DNA of 64,000 bases from Symbiodinium kawagutii (lineage: Eukaryota; Sar; Dinophyceae; Suessiales; Symbiodiniaceae), in assembly GCA_009767595.1 (NCBI GenBank), contig VSDK01016281.1:217879-281878 (forward strand), read 5' to 3'. The notes beneath the pieces were generated by a model. It did no database searches, had not been told where the DNA came from, and saw only the letters and a list, made by a program, of their open reading frames with translations. Within the stretch, counting starts at the first letter, position 1; each line of letters opens with the position of its first letter. Both the position numbers and the translations under genes were made by a program. This document shows positions 12,180-23,579 of this stretch, in pieces.

Positions 12180-12385
12180 CACCAACCAGAAGTAGTCGGA
12201 GAGTCGCTCTCCAGCACTTCCGGTGACGCCGCAGCTCCGGCCCAAAGTCCGCCGAGACTTGCGTAGTCGAACTCACGTGTGAGTGCGTGGAACTCGAACT
12301 CGTCGTTGGTCACTGGGAGAAGGCAACTGTGGTGCCCGGAGACCTTGATGGTCCAGTGTCCATGGGATTTTCTATGGTCAACCAT
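12180..12385. CDS. Coding-like GC island open on both strands
   Basis: The minus strand reads VSGHHSCLLPVTNDEFEF then HALTREFDYASLGGLWAG with no stop. The + strand reads ELTCECVELELVVGHWEK before a GC donor (GAGAAG|GC). Both look protein-like. Neighbouring assigned exons are on +, but the minus frame is longer and has an AAG|G acceptor, so strand is left open. Confidence 0.35.
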
Positions 12386-12444
12386 GGTAGATGGTGGTTC
12401 ACTATGGGGGAATAGCCAACAATAGGGTTCAATTAAGTCTTATG

Positions 12445-12550
12445 GGGTTTTCTTTTAAGTCATTGGGAATCCGCAAAAATGGTTGGTTTAATACCACAAA
12501 TGCTTAATATTGGACGATAACTGGGGGCACCTCAAGTTTAAGAAACCACC
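12445..12550 (-). mobile_element. Family-1 TIR element
   Basis: Core AATGGTTGGTTTAATACCA; right end AAGAAACCACC. Confidence 0.55.
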
Positions 12551-12678
12551 ATATTTGATAGTACATGGAATATCGTCAATTACTACAATAATATAAATTT
12601 GCATGGAGATATGAACATGAAGGTAATTGATGAGTTCATATCGACATAACTACTACTTATATGCAACCATTGAAGAAT

Positions 12679-12792
12679 GGCATATGGTGGTTTCTCAAAA
12701 TAGGGTGTCCCCCCAAATCATCCATTATGAACCATTTATAATAGTAAACCAACCAATTTTGGGTCCCCTATTTTGAGAAACCACCATATGCC
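12679..12792 (+). mobile_element. Family-1 TIR element with near-perfect 27-bp inverted repeats
   Basis: The left end GGCATATGGTGGTTTCTCAA continuing to AATAGGG is mirrored exactly by the right end CCCTATTTTGAGAAACCACC continuing to ATATGCC. The copy would fold as a long hairpin and looks like the youngest in the window. Confidence 0.8.
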
Positions 12793-13586
12793 ATATGGCC
12801 CATATCAGAATAGCTTGCAGGGTATCTTCCACTCTTAGTTTCAAGCATCCCATCACTGCAGGTTGTCCAGCTGAAGGGGGTTGCAGGGACAGAGCACATG
12901 GGTTTGTCCTTGTCGCCATGGTGGTACCTGCTAAGCATCCAATGGTTGAATGGGTATTATGAATGGGAAAATGGCTAACTTGGTTAATGGTTGGCGGTAT
13001 TAACCATTGACTAAGCTATTAATGACTAGCCATGACCATTGTGAATGGGAAATTCACCGTCACCCGTTTTGGGGGGTACACCATTTTTGAACGAAGCCAT
13101 CAATAATCTGGGGATGTCAATCATCAAGGACTAGACAAGGGTCAAGTAAAATGGTTTAAGCAATTATGCCACTTATTTTTGGCCCGTGCCATTCCCAACG
13201 ATCATCTTCAGAAGAAGATACCGTCTTGAGTTTGAGAATATGCTCGCCGCTTATTAACATGGCAATAGAAAATCACCATATCTCATAGATTCAACCTTCG
13301 ATTTTCCATTGCCATGTCACCATAGGGTACAAACACGTGGGCTGCAGCAGAAGCGTGTTGCGTCGTTGACAATGCTCAGGTCCAATCCTTAGCACGAGCC
13401 GTGCCACCCAAGTCATAAACCCTTTGACTGGGCTGTGGGCAGTGGGTAGAAGCTTATGCATCAAGTAGTAAGGTAAATTGGTGAGCATGGATTGTCAACT
13501 TAGGTCTGACCATAGTATATAATTGTCACCAAGCATGATCAACACTTGATTGTTATGGAATATGATTATTGAATTGCGAACCTACC

Positions 13587-13701
13587 TGGCTGTGGGTCAA
13601 AACCCTGTACGCCTGGCTCCCCCATCATTGACCATTGCTTTCCCACTGTTATTGTCGGTTATTATCCCCCAGTATTGTTGGTTAATATTGACCTATGGCC
13701 A
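13587..13701 (+). mobile_element. Family-3 TIR element
   Basis: TGGCTGTGGGTCAAAACCCT left; TTGACCTATGGCCA right; inner GTTGGTTAATATT and GGTTATTATCCCCC. Confidence 0.65.
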
Positions 13702-13789
13702 CCTGATTAGTACTTTGGTTTTAGCCTTGTGGAACCCCCATTCACCACCATCATAGGCTCAGCCTTAGCATCGGCGGAGTTTGTCCAAG

Positions 13790-13855
13790 GTCATCATGGG
13801 TTGCGCAGAAAGCGTTGCGCACGACAGTGCGGACAGCCCAGGGCCTGGCGGAGAG
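13790..13855 (+). CDS. Probable exon, function unknown
   Basis: Acceptor TCCAAG|G, donor GAGAG|GC, 66 bp, so phase is preserved in any frame. All three frames are open. The one with the most G/C-ending codons reads (R)SSWVAQKALRTTVRTAQGLAE and predicts an amphipathic helix; another reads VIMGCAESVAHDSADSPG. Confidence 0.42.
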
Positions 13856-14261
13856 GCTGGTCATCGGGAGCTGAGATTTGAGGGGCTGATCCCCGAAGAT
13901 GCAACGAATCAGTTGTTGAATTCGCATGGTTTCCCATCTACCAGCTGGTTGGTTGACAATACTATGGTCAATAGGTGGATTTGATCATGGTTGATGGTCG
14001 ATAGCTGGTAAGATCCACGGCGAAAATATTTTATGTTTTCGTATGCGAGAGTACTCTATGTTCATATATCTTGCTTCAAATAATCTTCCAAAAAAGGTTT
14101 CTAACCCGGCTCCAGCGCCCGAAATGGCTACTTTCCCCTTGACAGCAGTTGCTGGGTACAAGCTGGATATTTCGATCTATACCCAAATGGGCGGGGTGCA
14201 GGAGACGAAAAGTTGAGATCATTTGGGTGCTTGCCCAATAAACAACTAGAAGATCGATTAT

Positions 14262-14935
14262 GATTTTACAATCAACCAGCAACCATCAACCAAACATTAA
14301 TCAACAATCAATCAACCATCAACCAACCATCAACCAACCATCAACCAACCATCAACCAACCATCAACCAAACATCAACCAAACATCAATCAACCATCAAT
14401 CACTCATCAATAAACCATCAACCAGCCATCAACCAACCATCAATCAACCAGCAATCAACCATCAACCAACCATTGACCAACCATCGCCAACCATCTACAA
14501 ACCATCAATCACTCATCAATCAACAATCAATCAACCATCAATCAACCATCAAGCAACCATCAAGCAACCATTGACCAACCATCGCCAACCATTCACAAAC
14601 CATCAACCAACCATCAATCAACCATCAATCAACCATCAAGCAACCATCAAGCAACCATTGACCAACCATCGCCAACCATTCACAAAACATCAACCAACCA
14701 TCAAGCAACCATTGACCAACCATCGCCAACCATTCACAAACCATCAACCAACCATCAATCAACCATCAACAAACCATCAACCAACCATCAACCAACCATC
14801 AACCAACCATCAATCATCCATCAACCAACCATCAACCAACCATCAACCAACCATCAACCAACCATTGACCAACGATCAATGAACCATCCATCAACCATCC
14901 ACCAACCATCAATTAATTATCAATCAGCCAGCAAT
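14262..14935 (+). repeat. 11-bp tandem array, CAACCAACCAT
   Basis: About 60 imperfect units of CAACCAACCAT with higher-order blocks (CATTGACCAACCATCGCCAA recurs four times). Open + frames of about 100 residues (NHQPTINQPS) are repeat artefacts. Confidence 0.92.
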
Positions 14936-15142
14936 CAATCAGAAAGGCCTGGTTGGTTCTCCAAGCAAAAAGGAATCTAGCGGATGTTGGGTCCAACGCA
15001 CCAGCTGCAAGCGGCGGTACTGCACGCTAAGGGGAACCAGGGGTGCAGGGTTTTGGTCTCTCAAGCTAGGGGATACTAACCACTGGTTCGTAGAAGGGGA
15101 TAATAACCAACAATAGTGGTGAAAACAACTATATACTATATA

Positions 15143-15248
15143 ATGGTTTCTCACGCCGGTTTGGGGTACCCCAGAATCATTAACTATTAACCATTTACAG
15201 AAAAAAAACAATCATTCTTTGGGGTCCCCCATTTTAAGAACCCCCCAT
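15143..15248 (+). mobile_element. Family-1 TIR element
   Basis: ATGGTTTCTCACG left; GGGGTCCCCCATTTTAAGAA right. Confidence 0.6.
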
Positions 15249-15571
15249 ATAACGGTACTGGCTTGTAGTGACTTAGCCGGGTTAGCTGTCGATTCTTGTT
15301 AGTTAAGGTAATGGTCAGGAAAAGTGGACAGTGAACGCAGAGGCGTTGTCTGAACGCGGACGCGTTGTCCACTCAGCAAGCATTTGGGGTGGTCATCCAA
15401 CTGGTTGCTGGATTGTAGTGCTGCCATTCGTTCCCCGTGCGGAATCTATGACCGGCAACAGAGTACTTTGGCTCACAACGGAAATCTAAGTCTTGCTAAA
15501 CCATTTCTTGTTGCTACGTTACTCTATGATTTGTCGCACTCAGAACATATCCGAAACACAATTATGATCTA

Positions 15572-15670
15572 TTGTTTTTACTGCTGGTGCTGTTGCTATT
15601 GCTGGTGCCAATGCAATTGTTGTTGCCATTGCTATTGCTTGTCGTTGTCTTGGTCGTGGTCGTTGTCATT
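15572..15670 (+). repeat. Degenerate TTGCTG/CTATTG triplet-like tract
   Basis: TGCTGTTGCTATTGCTGGTG and variants, period 3 or 6. Confidence 0.7.
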
Positions 15671-16004
15671 GTTTTTTCTTCTTGCCTCTTTCTCTTTGTT
15701 GCGCTATCTCCAAATCAACCAACTGATTGGGATCAAATGGTCACTCAACCAACTGATTGAGATCAACCAACTGGTATGTATCTTTGATCTAAATGAGAAA
15801 CTCATTTCTTGAGATCCAAGTCTCTAAACGAACACTGTAGTTTCATAGTGGAGCCACAGTGCCTCAATGCCACACAGTCTTGTCTTCTGAGGTTTCAAAA
15901 AAGATGCCTCCGAATTTGAGACAGTGAAGCCAGGGGTCTCAGCACAGTGCAGCTGCTAGTGGTGTGTCATGTGATGATCCTTTAAAACCATGGTTAGAAA
16001 CCAG

Positions 16005-16100
16005 GTGCTGCGTGGGGACCCACGTCCAAGTATGGACATGGTGATCGCCCGTACTTCGCTGATGTGGCGTGGATCTTCCACGGGGTTCTACACGTGACAG
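16005..16100 (+). CDS. Probable exon, function unknown
   Basis: Acceptor AAACCAG|GT, donor GTGACAG|GT, with phase 1 at both ends. The frame reads AAWGPTSKYGHGDRPYFADV then AWIFHGVLHVT. Aromatic and charged residues alternate as in a folded domain. I do not recognise the family. A family-1 element follows 38 bp downstream at 16138. Confidence 0.5.
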
Positions 16101-16137
16101 GTGGTCAAAACAGAACCAGATAGATTACCAATTCTAT

Positions 16138-16228
16138 GGGTGTTTCTCAAAATAGGGATACCCAAAAAAATTGTTGGTTTATTACTAACAATGATATGCT
16201 TGGGGGTCCCCTATTTTGAGAAACACCC
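16138..16228 (-). mobile_element. Family-1 TIR element
   Basis: GGTGTTTCTCAAAATAGGG left; CCCCTATTTTGAGAAACACC right; inner TTGTTGGTTTATTACTAA. Confidence 0.75.
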
Positions 16229-16752
16229 GTGTAGATGATTTGCTAAGTATCAATTACCTAGATTACCAGTCATTGTTGCCAGTTGCCCCTCAAGGATGGG
16301 TATTGGATTTTCACAGCTGAATTTGGAGCTTCTATGTTCAATTCGGATGATTCGGCGGTTGCTGTGGCTCAATACCCTGTACCCCTGGTGTACCAAGCAG
16401 CTAGTAGTGCCTATCATCGTGGGTGAACTTATCCCCCATAAGCTTGATGATTCACGCCTTGACCCAGCTCGGCATATTGGGACCTCATGGTGAAGCTATG
16501 TAGCTCCAGTGCGGATCGGTGCAAGGCTTCTTCCACATCAATGATACATGCACGATGCGCGTATGGACGGATACATATACAGATAGGTAGGAAGGTAGAG
16601 AGATACAGAATGATGCAGGTAGATCTCTAGATAGAAAGATAGCCGTACATCCGCGCATCCCTGCACACATGTGCACGTACATGGACGGCCTAGATACTTG
16701 ACAGTCCATGGGATATCGCGGCATTGCAGAACATTCTGTGAGATTCAATGAA

Positions 16753-16853
16753 TGGTGGTTTCTCAAAATAGGGGACCCCTAAGATGATTGGTTTATCATC
16801 ATAAATGGCTAAACAAGGATGACTTGGGGGTACCCCTATTTTGAGAAACACCC
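16753..16853 (-). mobile_element. Family-1 TIR element
   Basis: GGTGGTTTCTCAAAATAGGG left; CCCCTATTTTGAGAAACACC right. Confidence 0.75.
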
Positions 16854-17394
16854 AAATGCAAGTACAGATCAGTAGATGGGCACATGCATGCGTCGAAGCA
16901 TACGCATTCAGTAACTCACCGAGGTGGCCCTGAGACCTGTTTCTCCGCGATCATTGAAGCAACACCCAGTAGGAGTATCTCCTCTAGAGGAGGCTATGAT
17001 AGTTTTAAGTCAGTCATGAACCTATCTTTCGACTGGTTAGTGAGCTCCAGAAAACCAGACCAAGTGGATGATGATCAAATTGACAAAGCATATGTTTGGA
17101 ATGGGGTGAACAACTACCAACCACACAACTACTTCCGATGTTTTGTTGTCTAGCGAGCCCATCTGGTTGACTTGATGAATCTGGAGCACGAATGTCAACA
17201 TGTCAAGATTAGTAGGCTAGGTGTCCTAGCATAGTAGTCAGATTTCTCATTGTGAAGTGGGGAAGATCTGACTCCAATGGAGCCGGGGAAACTGTTTGAT
17301 TCTTGAAGATTGTCATTAACCAACATGCTTCTAGGAATCTAATCTTCATAAGATCTCAAGATCTCTTGGAGACTCAACATCTGATCTGGTTGGT

Positions 17395-17483
17395 GGTTTT
17401 GAGCATTTTTATTTTGGCTAGGAGTTCTTCACAAATGGTTGGTTGACTTGTATTTTCATGGGGGTGGTTCAACCACCAACCAG
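17395..17483 (+). mobile_element. Family-2 TIR element
   Basis: CTGGTTGGTGGTTTTGA left; GTTCAACCACCAACCAG right, 17-bp inverted ends. Upstream flank (AAGATCTC..GGAGACTCA) is shared with the copy at 20453, so the repeat unit may be longer. Confidence 0.7.
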
Positions 17484-17573
17484 TGATCCGTTTCCTTTTC
17501 GATCCCGGACTTCAGGGTGATGCAGGAGATGGAAGAGCTCCAGCTGGGTAAAGAGAAACTTGGAATCCATGAG

Positions 17574-18335
17574 ATGGTTGGTGGATGGTTGGTTAATGCT
17601 TGGTTAATGGTTGGTTACTTTCTTGGTCAATGATTGGGTTATGTTTGGTAATGGTTGGTGAATGGTTGGTGAATGGTTGGTGATTGGTTGGCCAATGGTC
17701 GGTGAATGGTTGGCCAATGGTCGGTGAATGGTTGGTCAATGGTTGGTGAATGCTTGGTGAATGGTTGGTGAATGGTTGGTGAATGGTTGGTGAATGGTTG
17801 GTGAATGCTTGGTGAATGGTTGGGTGGTTGGTTGGCCAATGGTCGGTGAATGGTTGGTCAGTGGTTGGTTGATGGTTGGTGATTGGTTGGCCAATGGTCG
17901 GTGGATGGTTGGTCAATGGTTGGTGAATGCTTGGTGATTGGTTGGTCAATGGTTGGTTGGCCAATGGTCGGTGAATGGTTGGTCAGTGGTTGGCCAATGG
18001 TTGGTGAACGGTTGGTGAATTCTTGGTGGTTGGTTTGTCAATGGTTGGTGAATGGTTGGTGAATGGTTGGTGAATGCTTGGTGAATGGTTGGTGAATGGT
18101 TGGTTGATGGTTGGTGAATGGTTGGTGACTTGTTGGCCAATGGTTGGTGAATGTTTGGTCAATGGTTGGCTAATGCTTGGTGAATGGTTGGTTAATGGTT
18201 GGTTGATGGTTGGCTAATGGTTGGTTGATGGTTGGTTGATGGTTGGTGAATGCTTAGTTCATGGTTGGTTAATGGTTGGTTGATGGTTGGTTAATGGTTG
18301 GTTGATGGTTGGTTGATGGCTGGTTGATGGTTACA
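17574..18335 (-). repeat. 11-bp tandem array, ATGGTTGGTGA
   Basis: About 65 units of ATGGTTGGTGA/TTGGTCA; the complement of the array at 14.3 kb apart from unit variants. Minus frames (HQPFTNHSPT) are artefacts. Confidence 0.92.
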
Positions 18336-18464
18336 GTAGTTAGGTAAGATACCAATGGCCAATAACCCTTGGCGAATGTTTGGTCAATGGTTGGTTTCCA
18401 CTTTTAGATCGGTTGATTGCTTTGTGTTGCTCATGAAAGCATGCTGTGGATACACCATCAACCA

Positions 18465-18540
18465 TGGCAACAGCGGTTCTGCAACTGCAAGCAGTGTTCG
18501 ACCTGGTCAGGGCGACCGCAACTGATCCCATTACTTTTGC
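18465..18540 (+). CDS. Probable exon, function unknown
   Basis: A + frame with G/C-rich third positions reads MATAVLQLQAVFDLVRATAT then DPITFAIQ. Acceptor could be AACAG|CG at 18471; no clear AG|GT or AG|GC donor follows. The ATG could be an internal Met. Confidence 0.38.
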
Positions 18541-18604
18541 TATCCAAAGGGAGTGTTCAGTGTTGACCCGTGGATATTAGTGGTTGCATTGATCTTTATT
18601 CCAT

Positions 18605-18785
18605 GGGTTTGGGAATATTGCTACTACTATTGCTTCTGCTGTTGCTATCATGCGTATTGCTGTTCCTACTGTTACTACAACTACGAACTACTGTTGCGGC
18701 GACGGTTTTTGCTATGACTACGACTGCTACTGCCACTAGTGCGACTACTCTGCGACGACAACGGCAGCAACAAGATGAATAATCG
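18605..18785 (+). repeat. Degenerate trinucleotide tract
   Basis: CTACTACTATTGCTTCTGCT style, grading into ACGACTGCTACTGCCAC. Confidence 0.7.
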
Positions 18786-18859
18786 GTTGGTGGTCAGTCA
18801 TTATTTACAAATTGTTGGTTGACAAACCTATTTTTCATAGGGGTTGAAATCACCAACAG
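18784..18859 (+). mobile_element. Family-2 element, partial
   Basis: Inner GTTGGTTGAC and right part TTTTTCATAGGGGTTGAAAT then CACCAACAG. Confidence 0.5.
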
Positions 18860-19261
18860 ATAACATTCTATAACCATAGACTATAGGTATACAACTGGGT
18901 TGATTATGGTATTAATAGTGGTTGTGTAACTGGGTTTCTGTCCCTGGATTGATAACCACAATTTTAGTGGCTTCGTGGATATTCTCACCAGGCGCGCCAC
19001 AGCTCCAGCGAGCAGATAACACAGGCACCATTTGCACCATGGTAGAAGTTTGGATGGTGACGCAGTGCGGACAGATTGGGTCCAATTGGGCGGTGTTTGC
19101 CATGTAGCAGTGGGTAGAGAATGGTATTCCCAAACGTTGCAAGTTGGTGAACATAACCCACCTCAATATAGTTACATCATGTTATATATATCTATCTAGC
19201 ATGAATGGTAGCTACCCTAGTGAACGAAGCTAACTTAATTGTCTCTATGAATCCTGTGATG

Positions 19262-19360
19262 CCCCCGAGGAAAGGAGACTTCGATGTCTCTAAGGAGGTC
19301 AGCTGCGATCGGGGCTGTGGGGGCTGTGGGGGCCCATGGCTCGAAAGGGAGTTGGCTTCC
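19262..19360 (+). CDS. Cys/Gly-rich probable exon
   Basis: The + frame reads KGDFDVSKEVSCDRGCGGCG then GPWLERELAS. AG|GA boundaries occur at CCCGAG|GA, TCTAAG|GA and TTCCAG|GA. The 'SCD..CGGC.G' pattern is reminiscent of the region after the catalytic Cys in papain-like proteases, but no catalytic CGSCW segment is visible and two other frames are also open, so this is only a hint. Confidence 0.35.
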
Positions 19361-20295
19361 AGGATGTTTGATCACCAGGAAGTTTGATAGTGATTAGTGG
19401 TGTTAGTAATGTTAAGAATGGTTAATGATGGGTGGTTTGATCACCGATCTGAGACCCGAAACCTTGATTGTTTGTTGGAGATCCCTCCTTTGGCGTCAGA
19501 TTTTCTCGACTAGCCAGCAGCTAAATCTCCCCAGTTCGCAACAGCCCCTTCCGGATGGGACCACAAGAGTTACCTCTTCTGTGAAAAGACCCCTTTTATT
19601 AAGGTTGATGCAGATACTCCCGCATTAGCAACAGTCTTAGAAGCTCGTAACCCTGATTTTCTTCTTTCGACTACCAGAATTGAAGAATGGTCATAGTCAT
19701 AGTGCTAAGCCATTTTACAACATTAGGTAAGTGCCTTAGTAGCGCCCCCCCCATGGTGGGCTATACTGTTCACTACTGTATCAACCATCAAACATTCTTG
19801 AGTGTGGTTTCCCACTGAAATTTCACTGGGACTATAGTTCGGAGCCAGTTTGTTATAGTGTTGGCATATCCCTATCATAATCAGTGTTGTTGGCATATTC
19901 CTACTGTTAAGCATTAATGATAGTACATCCCTACACCTCAACCACAATTGATGTCAACCGGCTATCAACATGGAAATTCTATAGATACAGTAGCAATAGT
20001 TGTCAACATCATGTGATAGGCAGTATGTTTGTTGTACCCTGTATCACTATAGATACGATTGCCACGGTAACTTTTACAACTACCAAGGTTGATTCATACA
20101 AACCTAACCAACCACTACAACTATCAACGAAAGCAAATACCTTTAAAAAAGAACAATCAAAATCAGCTTGATCAACACCCTACTAATAACAGCCTATCAA
20201 CCTATAGCAACCTACCAGCCTATGAATACAAACTTTTGATTCCTATAGCAACCTATATGCAAAACAAACAACTGGGCAACCACTTCGAACAGTCG

Positions 20296-20362
20296 CCGTG
20301 CCCAGACGGTCGTCACCGCCACGACGATGGCGTCGAGCAATGAAGCGAGCGAAGACGCTTGA
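20296..20362 (+). CDS. Possible terminal exon
   Basis: A + frame reads RRAQTVVTATTMASSNEASE then DA and TGA at 20360-20362, with nearly every codon ending in G or C. The acceptor could be GCCCAG|AC. It lies in an isolated GC island, with a family-2 element about 90 bp downstream. Confidence 0.33.
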
Positions 20363-20452
20363 ATCTGACACATAGATTCAGACTCGTTAACATGCTTGTG
20401 GGAACCGAATCCTCGGAAGATCTTAAGATCTCTTGGAGACTCAAAATCTGAT

Positions 20453-20551
20453 CTGGCTGGTGGTTTGAAACATTTTTTTTATTTCCCTGGTGATTATTAA
20501 CAGTTGGTTGGTTGACCAATATTTTTCATAGGGATTGAAACCACCAACCAG
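20453..20551 (+). mobile_element. Family-2 TIR element
   Basis: CTGGCTGGTGGTTTGAAACA left; TTGAAACCACCAACCAG right. Confidence 0.7.
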
Positions 20552-21560
20552 CGTAGTTAGATTCAGACTTGTTAAGAGTGGTTGATCAAGCTGTTCATAA
20601 TAGCCAATCACTTTTTGTGTCAATGATTGTCCAATCACTTAGATTCATACTAAGCAAGATAGTTTCATTTAACAATGCCCAATCACTTTTTGGCTTATAG
20701 ATTTGATAGCAACCAAAAATAACGCAATCGTTACTGCGGGCGTGGTCGACCATCATAGAGCAGCCATCATGAACTATCAGTGAGCATCATGAATAAGTAG
20801 GGATAGTCAGCAATGATGGGGAATATAACAGCGACTCACGGTCAATACTGGTTCACGAGCCAACGATGTCAGATCCAGCCGTTGATAGACTTTCCGTGTT
20901 TAGGATTTAATCACAAGGCATTTTATGGTTCATCGATGGTGGTCTATGGTATGTTCTCCCATCATCACCCATTCTTAACCAGCATTGCCAAGTCAGTATT
21001 GAGCATGACTAGTCGTTGCAAACCAGGATCAATCATCATCAATCATCCTTTATCGACCACCACTGAGCATCATTAGTCTGCAGGGATCATTGACCATCAT
21101 TGGGCATACCCTCTGGTGATCTGACATAGCAATGGAAAATCCACCGGCTTGTTTCAACAATTTGAAAATTGTTTACGGCCGATCCTAGCATGGTCAATAT
21201 TCCTCTTGAAGATGGCTTCCTCTTGCTGGTTAACTGTTTGTGATCGCCCAGTAGTTAGAAAGGATTCCCTCTGTTTGACGGCAACTGATGACAATCACCA
21301 TCAATATCAATATCATCCAACCGTGAATGCTGGTGTTGTTGATCGAGCAAATCAGCAACTCTAGGGGAACCGGTGCTGCGTGAGTGACCCAGTACTTTAG
21401 TGGAAATGGTCGTAGTTGTGGTAGAGGATGATGGAGGTAGTTAAAGTATGTCAAAGTTGTTGGAATCGCAGAAGTAGCTTTAGTTTCAGTTTGAGTAGTA
21501 AACCTTAGTGATATCACAGTCCTAGTAGTGACAGCGGTAATGATGGCGGCAGCAGCTCAG

Positions 21561-21681
21561 GCGTTGGCGAAAAAATGTCCTCCCCAGCAGTACATGAACC
21601 TCAAGGATCGGCAGCATGCGAAGAATTTGAAGCAACTGGAGGAGGCCGTGCAATGGCGCCGTCAGTTGGGATGGATCAAAG
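21561..21681 (+). CDS. Exon, charged helical protein of unknown function
   Basis: Acceptor GCTCAG|G, donor CAAAG|GT. Forty codons read ALAKKCPPQQYMNLKDRQHA, then KNLKQLEEAVQWRRQLGWIK, phase 0 to 1. The sequence predicts a long charged alpha helix. The frame stays open upstream to MAAAAQ (ATG 21543), so this could also be a first exon with AUG start. I do not recognise it. Confidence 0.55.
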
Positions 21682-21893
21682 GTCATGTGAACCGAGGCAA
21701 AGATGGAACAGCAATGAAGGTCGTAGGAAGTGAATCACAAGCTATCAGCAATTGTCAGCACTTTACAACTTCAGATTGGTTGGACGGATCTCTTTTTTCA
21801 CCGCTCAGTTGGATCTTTGTGAAAGCTGAATTTCAAATGTTCAAAGCTGTCCAGTCCAACAGGGTGGTGTTCCCTAAAAGATCATGACTTTGG

Positions 21894-22148
21894 ATGGATG
21901 CTTCAGGGGGACCTCATAGGGAAATCCCAAGCTCTTGGGGATTCAGAGCAGCTGGAGTAAAGGAGGTGTTGCGAATTGTCACGGCAGTATCATTTGATAC
22001 CATTGAAGATGGCCAAGGGTCAATCCTGGATTTCTTTGATGATCATTTAAGGTGGCCATTCGCCATCCATTTTTTGTTCGATGAACTGGATTTGTTTCAA
22101 CCACGGACCGCGCACAAAGTTCTCGAAGTTTGGGCTTCTTTGGTGTGA
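21894..22148 (+). CDS. Open reading frame of uncertain status
   Basis: An 84-codon + frame ends in TGA and includes VLRIVTAVSFDTIEDGQGSI and LDFFDDHLRWPFAIHFLFDE. It looks protein-like, but codon usage is A/T-richer than the confident exons and no splice pair is obvious. It may be an old coding fragment or mobile-element remnant. Confidence 0.3.
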   Translation: MDASGGPHREIPSSWGFRAAGVKEVLRIVTAVSFDTIEDGQGSILDFFDDHLRWPFAIHFLFDELDLFQPRTAHKVLEVWASLV

Positions 22149-23384
22149 AGCTTTAGGCTTGCGGTTTGCCACCCCATGATTCAGGTTTTCTCCCAAGGGT
22201 GATTATACAACAGAATCTAGCACCAAACTTCACAACGCTTAATGCTGGTCATCATTGAAACATTTTGGCATGCCAGCAATCACTCCTTGATATTGCCGAT
22301 ACAGCTCTTTCTTTTATGCGCTTCCTTGTTACAATACCTCCAATAATTAAGAACCAAAGCACCTTGGTTTAAGCAATTTGCTGCTCATTGGTCCCACTTC
22401 TTTGGGGCACGTGTCATTCTACGTCGGGTACCCTTCTTGGTTCAAGTCGTGACCAGGGCAATCAATGAACTGACAATTCCCCGAACCCGCAGCAGGGAAC
22501 TTCAGAAAATTACCGACTCTTGGTAGATGATTGCTACCCTCCAGGAAACTTCCATCTTGACCTTCCCAAGGGTTGGAAGATCAAGTTCCTATTGGTGTCA
22601 ATGTTCCATGAACCAGTTTCATCAGTCTGGTTGCTACCGTTGTTTCCCATAATCCCAGACTGTTGCTTACCCCTGGTCCCCGAAGCTACGACGACCCTAC
22701 AAGCAACCAGGGTTCAGGTGGTTCCATTAATCATTCTGAATCAACTGGCTGGTGAGAGGAAGCGAGGCCAGGAGTTGCCAGGAGTGTCCGTTCACCAAAT
22801 TGCAACCATTTTTGACCATAGTCAACCACTCTTATCAGACATCAATAAGCCAGAATGGAACATGCTACTACCAGGCACTAATGAAGAAACGTTCTTATGC
22901 AACCATTAGCCATTGATCAGGCATTGCATGTCAGTTCTGGATAATTTGTACCAAGTAATCATGATAAGAGTATCAACTACTACGATCACTATTATGAACA
23001 AGCCATTTTATTTGATGAATCAGACCCTGGATATTTGCTGATACATGCAATGACCATCATATCCCTGGATTATTACAACCCTGATCATTTATACTATCAA
23101 TCCCTTGATACATTTGATAAACGACTATTAATGACCAGGGTTTTCACCGTTTCATTCTGGGAAGCCAGGAAGTGAAAAATCCATCATCCATAGACACATG
23201 TTATCGAATCTGGTCATGTTTAGCTTCCTGGTTAGTTTCCCAAAGGGCCCTCTGGTAAACTCAGAAGGCCAACAGTACTGGATGGTTCACCTATTAGAAA
23301 TGGGGATGTTTGACTCACCATTTCTAGATGGTTTGCCTGGGAATCATTTTCTAGGTCCCAGGTGATCATTTTCGATGGAATAAT

Positions 23385-23512
23385 ATGAAATAATGATTTT
23401 CGATGGAATTATCAGTTTCAATGAATTATCAGTTTCGTTGGAACAATCATTTTCGTTGGAATCGTGATTTTCGTTGGAATAGTGATTTTCCATGATAATT
23501 TTCGATGGAAAA
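23385..23512 (+). repeat. ~18-bp degenerate repeat, GATTTTCGTTGGAATAGT
   Basis: Six or seven variants of ATTTTCGATGGAAT / CAGTTTCGTTGGAACAAT in tandem. Confidence 0.75.
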
Positions 23513-23579
23513 AATCACGTTCTACGGAAAATAACCCACCTTTCATCACCCTTTCCATCGCTATGACCAGCCTCTCCAG

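Noticed and set aside
14260-14882. Two ~100-residue frames NHQPTINQ
   Set aside because: Direct translation of the 11-bp array.
17593-18140. 123-residue minus frame HQPFTNHSP
   Set aside because: Translation of the complementary 11-bp array.
19043-19105. Tubulin-like motif VTQCGQIGSNW
   Set aside because: Resembles the GQCGNQIG start of tubulins only superficially; flanking residues do not match and the frame ends in TAG at once.
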